Below the pieces are notes generated by a model that was not told where the DNA came from, ran no database searches, and was given only the letters and a program-made list of their open reading frames with translations. This document shows positions 54,589 through 62,605 of a stretch of DNA of 64,000 nucleotides, in pieces. This stretch comes from Chloroflexota bacterium (lineage in GTDB: Bacteria > Chloroflexota > Anaerolineae > Aggregatilineales > Phototrophicaceae), in assembly GCA_028875185.1 (NCBI GenBank), contig JAPPFH010000077.1, positions 1-64,000 of the forward strand. The letters run 5' to 3'. Made by a program: the position numbers and the translations under genes. Position 1 is the first letter of the stretch; each line of letters opens with the position of its first letter.

Positions 54589-55246
54589 CACCGCGACCGA
54601 GATCTTGAGCATCGCTCTGCATGATGGCGAGTCGCTCGCCGCCGAATGCACTCTGCGGGCGGGCCGCCAGCACAGCGCGCTGTTGGCGCCCTTGATCGGG
54701 CGGACCTTGGCGCAATCCGGACTGAGCGCGGATGATCTGGAGCAGTTGGCCGTCTCCGTCGGTCCGGGGTCATACACCGGTACGCGAATCGGCGTGGCGC
54801 TGGCGAAGGGCATGGCCGCCCCGCGCGATTTGCCATTGATACCGGCAACGACCTTGGAGACTGCCATCGCCGCGCAGCCGCTCCAGCCCGATGATACGCC
54901 CTTAATCGCGACGGTGTTCGCTGGGCGGAATCGCGTGATCTGGGCGGAATATCGCTGTGAAGGCGATGTCTGGATCGAGCGGCGCGCCCCGCAAATCAGC
55001 GAGTGGCAAGCGCTGCTGGCGAATTACAAGCGACCAATTCGATTGTGTGGCGAAATCTCGGCCGCTGGCTTGCAAGTCATCCGGCAGGCGCGGGACGCCG
55101 GCGCGCGGATTGAACTGGCGCCGGCCTCCCAGCGCATTCGGCGGGCTGGTTGTCTGGCCGAAATCGCCTGGCGCCGTCTGCGGGCGCGAGACGCCGACGC
55201 GTTTCCAGCCGATCGCGTCATGCCCGTTTATCTACAAGACCCGTGA
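54572..55246 (+). CDS. tsaB: tRNA t6A37 biosynthesis protein TsaB
   Basis: 224 residues. 'LLAIDTATEILSIAL', 'HSALLAPLIGRTLAQ' and 'VSVGPGSYTGTRIGV' match TsaB, the inactive TsaD homologue that scaffolds the complex. Overlaps tsaE by 17 bases, GAGGGG upstream within tsaE. tsaD is not in this window. Confidence 0.94.
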   Translation: MLLAIDTATEILSIALHDGESLAAECTLRAGRQHSALLAPLIGRTLAQSGLSADDLEQLAVSVGPGSYTGTRIGVALAKGMAAPRDLPLIPATTLETAIAAQPLQPDDTPLIATVFAGRNRVIWAEYRCEGDVWIERRAPQISEWQALLANYKRPIRLCGEISAAGLQVIRQARDAGARIELAPASQRIRRAGCLAEIAWRRLRARDADAFPADRVMPVYLQDP

Positions 55247-55249
55247 GTG

Positions 55250-55270
55250 GCTCCCCTTCCCTCTTTATGG
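55250..55270. repeat. Host repeat fragment left of the MITE, with target duplication
   Basis: 'ggctccccttccctctttatgg' continues the host repeat seen at 43657-43680. The last ten bases, ctctttatgg (55261-55270), are repeated at 55444-55453. Confidence 0.75.
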
Positions 55271-55443
55271 CTGACGACAGGACAGTTTTGCAGCGTGCAG
55301 AACTTCGTCGCAAATTACGTGTTTTCTTGGACTATTTCGGGCGACCCAGTGGGTCGCCCCTACAGTTTTCGCTAGAATAGATGCTTTCGAAGTCTAACTT
55401 AAGCCATAAATTTTCGATTAGACTAAACTTGTCCTGTCCTCAG
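55271..55443 (-). mobile_element. 173-bp MITE-like element, copy 2 (inverted)
   Basis: Same length as copy 1 and 13 differences to it. Ends ctgacgacaggacag and, complementary, ctgaggacaggacaa. It is flanked by the perfect 10-bp direct repeat ctctttatgg, a target-site duplication. Removing the element and one repeat restores 'ccccttccctctttatggggg', which matches the uninterrupted host repeat at 43.66 kb ('ccccttccctccttgtgggg'). Non-coding; mobilised, if at all, by a transposase elsewhere. Confidence 0.88.
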
Positions 55444-55475
55444 CTCTTTATGGGGGAAGGGGCCGGGGATGGGGG
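55444..55475. repeat. Host repeat fragment right of the MITE
   Basis: 'ctctttatgggggaaggggccggggatggggg' in part equals the G-rich end of the 43592-43710 repeat. The terminal GGGGG is nine bases before the ALDH7 ATG and is its only Shine-Dalgarno candidate. Confidence 0.75.
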
Positions 55476-55484
55476 TTATATCGT

Positions 55485-57005
55485 ATGAACGAGATTCTGA
55501 AAAGGCTCGGTATTGAAACGCTAAATGCCGGAGTCTGCACGGGCGTCGATAGCTGGATTCAAGGCGGGGGCGCTGAACTGGCATCGCTTAACCCAACGAC
55601 GAACGAGGTGATCGCGGCGGTATCGCAAGCATCAGCCGCCGATTATGACGCGGTTGCCGCAGCCGCGCAGGCGGGCTTCGATCTGTGGCGCGCTCTGCCA
55701 GCGCCCAAACGCGGCGAAGTCATCCGCGATCTGGGGGAGGCTTTGCGCGAATACAAAGAACCGCTGGGCGAGCTGGTGACGCTGGAGAATGGCAAGATCC
55801 GCGCTGAAGGATTGGGCGAAGTGCAAGAGATGATCGACATTTGCGATTTCGCCGTCGGCTTGTCGCGGCAGCTCTATGGCTTGACGATGCACTCGGAGCG
55901 CCCGGGGCATCGCATGTACGAGCAATGGCACCCGCTGGGACCGATCGGCATCATCACCGCCTTTAACTTTCCTTTGGCGGTCTGGTCCTGGAATGCGGCG
56001 ATCGCGGCTGTCTGCGGCAATGCGATGATCTGGAAGCCCTCCCCCACCACGCCGTTGACGGCGATTGCGGTGCAGCATATCTGCAATCGCGTGATGGCGG
56101 CGCATGGCGTCGACGGCGTCTTCAATCTGGTCATCGGCGAAAACGAAACGGTCGGCGAGCGCATGATCAAGGACGCGCGCCTGCCGCTGATCAGCTTCAC
56201 CGGCTCCGTCCGCGTCGGCAGGCATGTGGCGCAAACGGTGGCGGCGCGCCTGGGGCGCTGCATCCTCGAGCTGGGCGGCAACAACGGGATCATCGTCAGC
56301 GCCGACGCCGATCTCGACCTTGCGACGCGCGCCATCGTATTTGGCGCTGTTGGCACGGCGGGCCAGCGCTGCACCACGACGCGCCGGCTGATCGTAGACC
56401 GACTCATCGTCGATGAACTTTGCGACCGGCTGGCGCGGGCGTACAAGACCGTCTCAATCGGCGACCCGATGGCGGATGGCGTTTTGATGGGTCCGTTGAT
56501 CAACGAGAGCGCGGTATCGACAATGTTGGCGGCGGTTCAGCAAGCGACAGCCGACGGCGGCGAACTGCTGGCTGGCGGCCGACGCTTGCCGATGCTCGGC
56601 GCCAACTTCGTCGAGCCGGCCATCATCCGCATGCCGGCGCAGAGTCCGCTGGTCTGCGAAGAGACCTTCGCGCCCATCCTGTACATTATGGAATACGAAA
56701 GCTTGGATGAGGCGATCGCGCTGCACAACGCCGTGCCGCAAGGTTTGTCCAGCGCCATATTCACGCGCGACCTGGCCCGTTCCGAAGCATTTCTCGGTCA
56801 TGCCGGCTCGGACTGCGGCATCGCCAACGTCAATATTGGCACAAGTGGCGCCGAGATCGGCGGGGCTTTCGGCGGCGAGAAAGAGACGGGCGGCGGCCGC
56901 GAATCGGGTTCCGATGCCTGGAAGGCTTATATGCGCCGGCAAACCAATACGATCAATTTCTCAGGCGAATTGCCACTGGCGCAGGGCATCGAGTTTGATC
57001 TGTGA
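55485..57005 (+). CDS. Aldehyde dehydrogenase, ALDH7 (aminoadipate-semialdehyde/antiquitin) type
   Basis: 506 residues. 'ITAFNFPLAVWSWNAAIA' and 'MIWKPSPTTPL' bind NAD; 'LELGGNN' carries the general-base Glu and 'VGTAGQRCTTTRRLI' the catalytic Cys; 'CEETFAPILY' follows. The GQRCTT form and the C-terminal 'GGAFGGEKETGGGRESGSDAW' in part mark ALDH7. Family members oxidise aminoadipate semialdehyde or related amino aldehydes. Ribosome-binding site supplied by the preceding repeat. Confidence 0.92.
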   Translation: MNEILKRLGIETLNAGVCTGVDSWIQGGGAELASLNPTTNEVIAAVSQASAADYDAVAAAAQAGFDLWRALPAPKRGEVIRDLGEALREYKEPLGELVTLENGKIRAEGLGEVQEMIDICDFAVGLSRQLYGLTMHSERPGHRMYEQWHPLGPIGIITAFNFPLAVWSWNAAIAAVCGNAMIWKPSPTTPLTAIAVQHICNRVMAAHGVDGVFNLVIGENETVGERMIKDARLPLISFTGSVRVGRHVAQTVAARLGRCILELGGNNGIIVSADADLDLATRAIVFGAVGTAGQRCTTTRRLIVDRLIVDELCDRLARAYKTVSIGDPMADGVLMGPLINESAVSTMLAAVQQATADGGELLAGGRRLPMLGANFVEPAIIRMPAQSPLVCEETFAPILYIMEYESLDEAIALHNAVPQGLSSAIFTRDLARSEAFLGHAGSDCGIANVNIGTSGAEIGGAFGGEKETGGGRESGSDAWKAYMRRQTNTINFSGELPLAQGIEFDL

Positions 57006-57043
57006 TTCGGATTGGCGGCCACGTGGATATGACCGCGCACGGC

Positions 57044-57748
57044 TCATTTACGCCTGCCGTGCTTAACAGGCAGCGCGAGTCGAATCAGAAAGAGTAGAAA
57101 TCGGATAATTATTGTCAGCGCGAAGATATTAGCCATTTGGCGCGTTTGATCGTCATAAAGTTCGACCGGCGGCAACTCCGGCTTTTCGTCATTGGGTTCC
57201 AAGCGCACGAGCGTGAATTCCTGCGCCACATCCGCAAGCGTATTGAGATCGGCTGCCTTCGCCGAATTTATCCCGGCGAACAAAAGCTCATACAGCCGCG
57301 AGTTGCGGGTGAAAAGATAGAGCGCGCGCAGCGCTTCGGCGTTGTCCTGCACTGGTCGGGCGTCAGCCGCGAATGCATGCTTGCCATGCTGAATTGTCAC
57401 GCGCGGATGCTTCAACAGATTGCGATACCAGTCCGTTCGATCGCCCCAAGCGGAAAATACATAATACTTGCTGCCATGCCGCCGAAACTCGACCATGACA
57501 TGGCGCGGCGCGCCGCTCCGCCGGCCCTTTGTCGTCATGACCAACATGGGCAGCCAGCCAAAATATCCGCCCCAACCCAGCCGGTATAGGCTGATTGGCA
57601 AGCGGTAGATCGACCGCGTTAAGCCTTGTGGACGTTCGGCAAATGCCTTGGAAACACTCATGGCCTCAGTTGCTGCTTGCTCGATCAACCGCCCAAGTGT
57701 AGCCGTTTCCCGGCGGATTTCCAGCCCCTCGCCAGCGCCTAATTCCAA
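57044..57748 (-). CDS. Deazaflavin (F420)-dependent nitroreductase-family protein
   Basis: Up to 234 residues; start is TTG 57748 (overlapping the ATPase stop by 10 bases) or ATG 57661. 'PMLVMTTKGRRSGAPRHVMVEF' in part and 'DWYRNLLKHPRVTIQHG' are the DDN signature. The C-terminal 40 residues form one hydrophobic helix ('IFALTIIIRFLLFLIRLALP'), so it is membrane attached by its tail, unlike the short copy at 49973. Downstream of the CoxD-like ATPase, same strand. Confidence 0.8.
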   Translation of the reverse strand: MELGAGEGLEIRRETATLGRLIEQAATEAMSVSKAFAERPQGLTRSIYRLPISLYRLGWGGYFGWLPMLVMTTKGRRSGAPRHVMVEFRRHGSKYYVFSAWGDRTDWYRNLLKHPRVTIQHGKHAFAADARPVQDNAEALRALYLFTRNSRLYELLFAGINSAKAADLNTLADVAQEFTLVRLEPNDEKPELPPVELYDDQTRQMANIFALTIIIRFLLFLIRLALPVKHGRRK

Positions 57749-58686
57749 TCCGAGCGACGCGGACCGCGGCTCTCGTAGCGGTCGTCGCCGCCGCGCATGA
57801 TTTGCCGGCGCGCTTTCCGCACATCGCTTTCATGCTTGAGAAGGACGGTCAAGGTGGTTTCCAGCGTCTTCTGATCGATGCTATCGGCGTTGAGCGTCAC
57901 CAGCGCCTTCGCCCAATCGATAGTCTCGGAAACGCTGGGGTTCTTCTTCAGATCTATGCGGCGCATGCCCTGCACGACCTCTACAGCCTGCCGCGCCAGT
58001 TTGTCGTTTAACTCCGGCACGCGCATCTGGACAATGTTGAGCTCGGCTTCGCGCGTGGGGTAATCGACGAAGAGATAAAGGCAGCGTCGCTTTAAGGCTT
58101 CCGAGAGCTCGCGCGTATTATTGCTGGTGAGCACAACGCTTGGATGATGCCGCGCGGCGACCGTGCCCAACTCCGGAATCGACACCTGAAAGTCGCTGAG
58201 GATCTCGAGCAGGAAAGCTTCGAACTCTGCATCGGCGCGGTCGATTTCATCAATCAGCAGGACGACCGGCTCATCGCTGAGCAGCGCCGCCAGCAAGGGG
58301 CGCGCCAGCAAGAAACGCTCGCTGAAGAAGACATCGTCTTCCGCGCCCAGGCGGTCGGCGGCTGCGCGCAAGGTCTCGGCGGAAGCCAGCAGGTCGCTCA
58401 GCTTATCGCGCAGCAACTGCGTATAAAGCATTTGCTTGGCGTATTCCCATTCATAGAGCGCCTTGTTTTCATCCAGCCCCTCGTAGCATTGGAGCCGGAT
58501 CAGCGGCTGTCTCGAAGCGCCGGACCAAGCCTTCGCTAGCTCCGTCTTACCGACGCCGGCCGGACCCTCAACCAGAAGCGGCTTGCCCAGTTTCTCCGCC
58601 AGGAAGACGACGGTGGAAATCTCTTCGGTGGCGATATACTGCTGCAGCCGGAGCGCTTCGCTGACTTGCTTCACGTCATCAAACAT
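57739..58686 (-). CDS. MoxR-family AAA ATPase, CoxD-like
   Basis: 315 residues from ATG 58686 (GGAAG eight bases upstream). Walker A 'LVEGPAGVGKTELAKA', Walker B 'VVLLIDEIDRAD', sensor-1 'VVLTSNNTREL', arginine finger region 'ALKRRCLYLFVDYP'. CoxD-type MoxR proteins act with a CoxE VWA protein; that partner is at 47190-48572 in this window, same strand, about 9 kb away. Role in metalloenzyme maturation is inferred from family. Confidence 0.88.
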   Translation of the reverse strand: MFDDVKQVSEALRLQQYIATEEISTVVFLAEKLGKPLLVEGPAGVGKTELAKAWSGASRQPLIRLQCYEGLDENKALYEWEYAKQMLYTQLLRDKLSDLLASAETLRAAADRLGAEDDVFFSERFLLARPLLAALLSDEPVVLLIDEIDRADAEFEAFLLEILSDFQVSIPELGTVAARHHPSVVLTSNNTRELSEALKRRCLYLFVDYPTREAELNIVQMRVPELNDKLARQAVEVVQGMRRIDLKKNPSVSETIDWAKALVTLNADSIDQKTLETTLTVLLKHESDVRKARRQIMRGGDDRYESRGPRRSDWN

Positions 58687-58806
58687 GGCGCGGCTTCCGT
58701 TTCGATTTTGGCACTTGCAGTGTAACCGAGATGGTCGGCTATGGGCAAGCGGCTGGCGGCGGCGATGTGGTATGATTGCATAGTAATGCAACAATGGAGA
58801 TGAACT

Positions 58807-59034
58807 ATGATAGCGTCAGAACTGCGGAAGGAACTGCTTGCGCTGAATCATGCCCAGAAGCTGGCGGTAGTGGCGCTACTGGCGGACGGGCTGACCAAAG
58901 CGCAGAATGAAGAATGGGAACGCCTTGCTAAGAGCCAGCAAGAGTTTAGATTCATTCCGCCAATTCGCATAAAACCAAAAGCGTCGGCCGAATTCTTGCA
59001 AATGCTTGAAGAAGAATCACTCCTTGATGGCTGA
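58807..59034 (+). CDS. Small helical protein upstream of the retropepsin-like gene
   Basis: 75 residues, ATG 58807 with GGAG seven bases upstream. 'LRKELLALNHAQKLAVVALLADGL' in part is one amphipathic helix, then a Pro-rich linker and 'SAEFLQMLEEESLLDG'. Not recognised. Overlaps the protease gene by eight bases, so the two form a pair, perhaps an antitoxin-like or adaptor partner. Confidence 0.6.
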   Translation: MIASELRKELLALNHAQKLAVVALLADGLTKAQNEEWERLAKSQQEFRFIPPIRIKPKASAEFLQMLEEESLLDG

Positions 59035-59455
59035 ATTGCTTTCCTTTCCATACATACGAAGCACAGAGTATGTTGACGATCAGGTAGTGCGTCCTTTCAT
59101 TCCAGTCAGCATCAAGTATCGCGAGAAATCGATTGACACTATGGCAATGCTCGATAGTGGAGCGGATACGAGTATTCTGCCTCACGCGGTAGGACTGGCA
59201 TTAGGAGCGGATTGGTCGCGACAGCCCGACTTGTGGCATCTGGAAGGTTTCGGTGGCGAACTTGAAACTAAGAAATTAGTGGTTGACTTGGTCATAGGCA
59301 ATTGGCATCCGCTTAGAATACGCTTTGGCTGGACAAACAATAATGATGTGCCTGTGCTTCTAGGTCAATTGAATTTCTTTCACGTGGTGGACATTTGCTT
59401 CTATCGCTCGCGCCAACTGGTTCAATTGAGCCTTGCATCCGCTGAGAGAGCGTAG
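59027..59455 (+). CDS. Retropepsin-like aspartic protease
   Basis: 142 residues. 'TMAMLDSGADTSILPHAVG' is the D-[ST]-G-A catalytic motif of single-lobe (dimeric) aspartic proteases; 'DVPVLLGQLNFFHVVDICFY' gives the second conserved 'LG' segment. No signal peptide. Family members in bacteria are of mostly unknown role. Start ATG 59027 lies inside the upstream gene. Confidence 0.75.
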   Translation: MAELLSFPYIRSTEYVDDQVVRPFIPVSIKYREKSIDTMAMLDSGADTSILPHAVGLALGADWSRQPDLWHLEGFGGELETKKLVVDLVIGNWHPLRIRFGWTNNNDVPVLLGQLNFFHVVDICFYRSRQLVQLSLASAERA

Positions 59456-59481
59456 CTATTGATTCCTCGGAATAAATCACG

Positions 59482-59961
59482 ATGCCCGATGTAACCCTCA
59501 AAGCCACCGTCCCCCTGCCGCCAGAGCGCGCCTTCGATACCTTCGTTCAGCAAATGGACATCTGGTGGCCCCGGCAAGGCGTCTTCCCCTACAGCTTCGC
59601 GCCTGAAGGCACGCGACCGCTGCACATTCGCTTCGAGCCGCAATTGGGCGGGCGCTATTACGAGACCTTCCTCGATGGCAGCGAATTCATAATCGGGCGC
59701 GTCAATGCTTATGAGCCGCCGGCGCGACTGGGCTACACCTGGCGCGACCCCACCTGGCAAGGGGACACGACGATTGAAATTCGCTTCGCCGCAAGAGACG
59801 GGGGTACGGCTGTCGCTTACACGCAGTCCGGCTTTGCCGCCGCCGGCGTCGCCTGGCTGATCCCTTACTATCAGGTTGGCTGCGGCCAGACTCTCGCCGC
59901 CTATTTCGCCCACTGCCACGCCTTGCGCTCAGTGCAAGAACTCGGGCTTAGCCAGGACTAG
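59482..59961 (+). CDS. SRPBCC (START-like/AHSA1) domain protein
   Basis: 159 residues. 'ATVPLPPERAFDTFVQQMDIWWP' in part, 'RFEPQLGGRYYE', 'YEPPARLGYTWRD' and 'GTAVAYTQSGF' fit AHSA1/YdhG-type hydrophobic-pocket proteins. Ligand unknown. Ends overlap the convergent coaBC gene by 14 bases. Confidence 0.8.
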   Translation: MPDVTLKATVPLPPERAFDTFVQQMDIWWPRQGVFPYSFAPEGTRPLHIRFEPQLGGRYYETFLDGSEFIIGRVNAYEPPARLGYTWRDPTWQGDTTIEIRFAARDGGTAVAYTQSGFAAAGVAWLIPYYQVGCGQTLAAYFAHCHALRSVQELGLSQD

Positions 59962-61198
59962 GGACACAGGCCAGCAGACTGGCGACGCGCTCGATAATGG
60001 TGGCGCCGATCGCCGCTTTGCTGGTGAGGTTAATTTTGTGGGCGCCACCATCCTTATCGAGCACGACGACGCGATTGGTATCCACTGCGAAACCGGCGTC
60101 GCCCGCGCTGATGTCGTTGGCGACCAAGAGATCAACGCCTTTGCTTCGGAGCTTGCCGCGGGCGTTCGCCATTAGATTCTCGCTTTCGGCGGCGAAGCCA
60201 ACCACAACCATGGGATAACCGGTTTTTTCTCGCTCCGCTTTGACCGCCAGCAAGATATCCGGCGTGCGCTCCAGCGGCAGATTCAGCGCGCTATTCGATT
60301 TCTTTATTTTCTGCGCGGCGATATCGCGCGGGCGATAATCGGCGACAGCCGCCGCCATGATTAGGGCGAAAGCATCGGCGACCTGCGTGAGAACGGCTGC
60401 CGACATTGACTCGGCGGATTCCACCTTCAGCTGCGTAGCGCCCACAAGTGGCGGCCGGTCTGCCGCAGCGGTAATCAATACGACATCGGCGCCGGCGTCA
60501 ATTGCCGCTTGGGCGATGGCGTAGCCTTGTTTGCCCGTGGAGCGATTGCTGATGGCGCGCGCCGGATCCAGCGCCTCGCGCGTCCCGCCAGCGGTGACCA
60601 CCAGCTTGTGCCCAGACAGCGCCCCGCCCAAACCTAGCACGCGCCGAACATGCCCGATCAGAGTTGCAGTCTCTGGCAGACGCCCGCTTCCCATGAGACC
60701 ACTGGCCAGCCGGCCCGTCTCCGGCTCGATGATATGCGCGCCGCGTTGTCTTAGCGTCTCCAGGTTGGCTCGCGTCGCCGGGTGTTCGATCATGCCGCCA
60801 TCCATCGCCGGCGCGATGACCAGCGGACACGAAGCCGCCAACGCCGTGACCGAGAGCAGATCGTCAGCAAACCCCCCTGCCAGCTTCGCCAGCGTATTGG
60901 CGGTCGCCGGCGCGATCAACAGAAGATTTGCCCCTTCAGCCAAGCCGATATGAGCGATGTGACTAGGCAATCCGCCACGTTCCTCGGCGCGCCACATATC
61001 GCTGTAGACTGGACGGCCGCTGACCGCTTGAAAGCTGAGCGGACTGACGAAACGCTGGGCGGCTTCGGTCATAACGACATCAACCTGGGCGCCGGCCTGC
61101 GTCAGCTTGCTGGCGAGATCAACCGCTTTGTAGGCGGCGATGCTGCCGCTGACGCCGAGGATTAACCGTTTGCCATTCACGAGGGCGATTTCGGTCAT
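59948..61198 (-). CDS. coaBC: Phosphopantothenoylcysteine decarboxylase / phosphopantothenate-cysteine ligase
   Basis: 416 residues. N-terminal flavin CoaC half: 'ILGVSGSIAAYKAVDLASKL' in part, 'PATANTLAKLAGGFADDLLS' in part, 'PAMDGGM'. C-terminal CoaB half begins near residue 195 with 'LVVTAGGTREALDPARAISN' in part and 'NRSTGKQGYAIA'. Catalyses two consecutive steps of coenzyme A synthesis. The usual 'PAMN' asparagine of CoaC is Asp here ('PAMDGGM'), a point to verify. Divergent from the lipoprotein gene. Confidence 0.92.
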   Translation of the reverse strand: MTEIALVNGKRLILGVSGSIAAYKAVDLASKLTQAGAQVDVVMTEAAQRFVSPLSFQAVSGRPVYSDMWRAEERGGLPSHIAHIGLAEGANLLLIAPATANTLAKLAGGFADDLLSVTALAASCPLVIAPAMDGGMIEHPATRANLETLRQRGAHIIEPETGRLASGLMGSGRLPETATLIGHVRRVLGLGGALSGHKLVVTAGGTREALDPARAISNRSTGKQGYAIAQAAIDAGADVVLITAAADRPPLVGATQLKVESAESMSAAVLTQVADAFALIMAAAVADYRPRDIAAQKIKKSNSALNLPLERTPDILLAVKAEREKTGYPMVVVGFAAESENLMANARGKLRSKGVDLLVANDISAGDAGFAVDTNRVVVLDKDGGAHKINLTSKAAIGATIIERVASLLACVPSPG

Positions 61199-61398
61199 GA
61201 TGGTCTATCGCTTGAACAGTGTAAATATGGTACACAATTTGAGCCTGAAACAAAAGCCGGATCGCGCCCTTGGAATGCGTGAGACACGACGGTATCGCGC
61301 CCGAGCGCAGGCATTATGCAGGCTGGCGCATCTCGCAAAAAGGCTCGCATTCTGCTAGAGTGAGCCGAGTTGAGCGCGAGTTGCTCAGGAGATCGGCA

Positions 61399-62517
61399 GT
61401 GCATTCTGGCGTCGCAATAAAGAGGATCAAAGCCATAAAACCTGCGCTCATACTTATCGCGCTGATATGCGCTGGCTGCAACCTGGGTTTCACCGGTGAA
61501 CCCGCGCCGGCGAGCTTTGAAGGCGCGCCCGTCATCAAAATCGCGTCGCCCTCGCCAAACCAGATCTTTTTGGCCGGGTCCACCGTCATCGTGCAAGCGC
61601 GGGTGGAGAACGCGGGTCCGGATCTGGCGCGGATCAGCGTTCTGCTGGATGAGGCTTTGCTGGGCGAGAAAGTCAATCCAAACGAAACCAATGCGGCGGT
61701 GCTGCCGCTGACGCTCGACTGGCCGACGAGCAGCGCCGGAGAGTTCACGATTTCGGTCCTCGCCGAAAGAGGCGACGGCGCCGCTGCCCGCGAAGATGTG
61801 CGCGTTCTAGTAGTCGCCGAGGCGGGCGCCGAATCGCCGTCGACCACAGTCTCCACGCCCGTTGCGCCTGAATCGGCGCCAGCGATCGCCGCGGATATCG
61901 CCGTCGCCGGAATGATGCTGCAGCCGGCGCGGATACGTCAAGGTCCCGGCGCCACCTATGACCTGGTGGGCAACCTGGACGAGAACCAGGAAATCGCGAT
62001 CGTCGCGGTCAATGCCACCGGTACATGGGTGCGAATCAGCTACAATGATCTAGCGGACGCTTGGGTATACGCTGAATTCGTCAGCGCCTCCGGCGATCTA
62101 TCGCAACTGCCGGTGGAGGCTGGTCCGCCGCTGCCAGCCGCGGGCGGGGTGAACCTGGTCTTGGAAGAGGTGCGGATTGCGGCGCCTATCGTTTGCGGTC
62201 AGCAATCGAATGTTCAGGCGCGGATCCGCAACGCCGGCGCCGACGAAACGGGTAGCGTCGCCTGGGTGATCGCGGAAGCGCTGCTGGCTAGCGATGGAAG
62301 CGCGCTCATTGATGACCCGCCGCCAACCTATCTCAATACGCTGAAGGCGGACGAAGAATCCATGATTGAGATCCCGATTGCGCTAACAAGGCGGGTTGAT
62401 GAAGAGCAGTTCATACGCGTGATCGTCGATAGCGGAAATCACCTGCCGGAGACCGACGAAACGGATAATACGATGAATAGCGCGTCCTTTGTCTTGCAGC
62501 GGGGCGATTGCGGATAA
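61399..62517 (+). CDS. Lipoprotein-like secreted protein with SH3 and CARDB-type domains
   Basis: 372 residues from GTG 61399, with AGGAGA six bases upstream; the frame is open further but lacks a ribosome-binding site. Signal sequence 'KPALILIALICAGC' ends in a lipobox-like CAGC. Residues about 35-135 an Ig-like 'SPNQIFLAGSTVIVQARV' domain, 165-240 an SH3_3 domain ('ARIRQGPGATYDLVG', 'WVYAEFV'), 250-370 a CARDB-type domain ending 'LPETDETDNT'. Probably surface anchored. Ends RGDCG, as does, nearly, the FN3 protein at the window start. Confidence 0.8.
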   Translation: MHSGVAIKRIKAIKPALILIALICAGCNLGFTGEPAPASFEGAPVIKIASPSPNQIFLAGSTVIVQARVENAGPDLARISVLLDEALLGEKVNPNETNAAVLPLTLDWPTSSAGEFTISVLAERGDGAAAREDVRVLVVAEAGAESPSTTVSTPVAPESAPAIAADIAVAGMMLQPARIRQGPGATYDLVGNLDENQEIAIVAVNATGTWVRISYNDLADAWVYAEFVSASGDLSQLPVEAGPPLPAAGGVNLVLEEVRIAAPIVCGQQSNVQARIRNAGADETGSVAWVIAEALLASDGSALIDDPPPTYLNTLKADEESMIEIPIALTRRVDEEQFIRVIVDSGNHLPETDETDNTMNSASFVLQRGDCG

Positions 62518-62605
62518 TTTCGCAGCCTGATCTCACGCGTCCGGCGATGGCGGTGCGCTTCTTCTGGTTCCACTGAATCACTCGCTTTCAAGGAGGGACG
62601 CCCGC

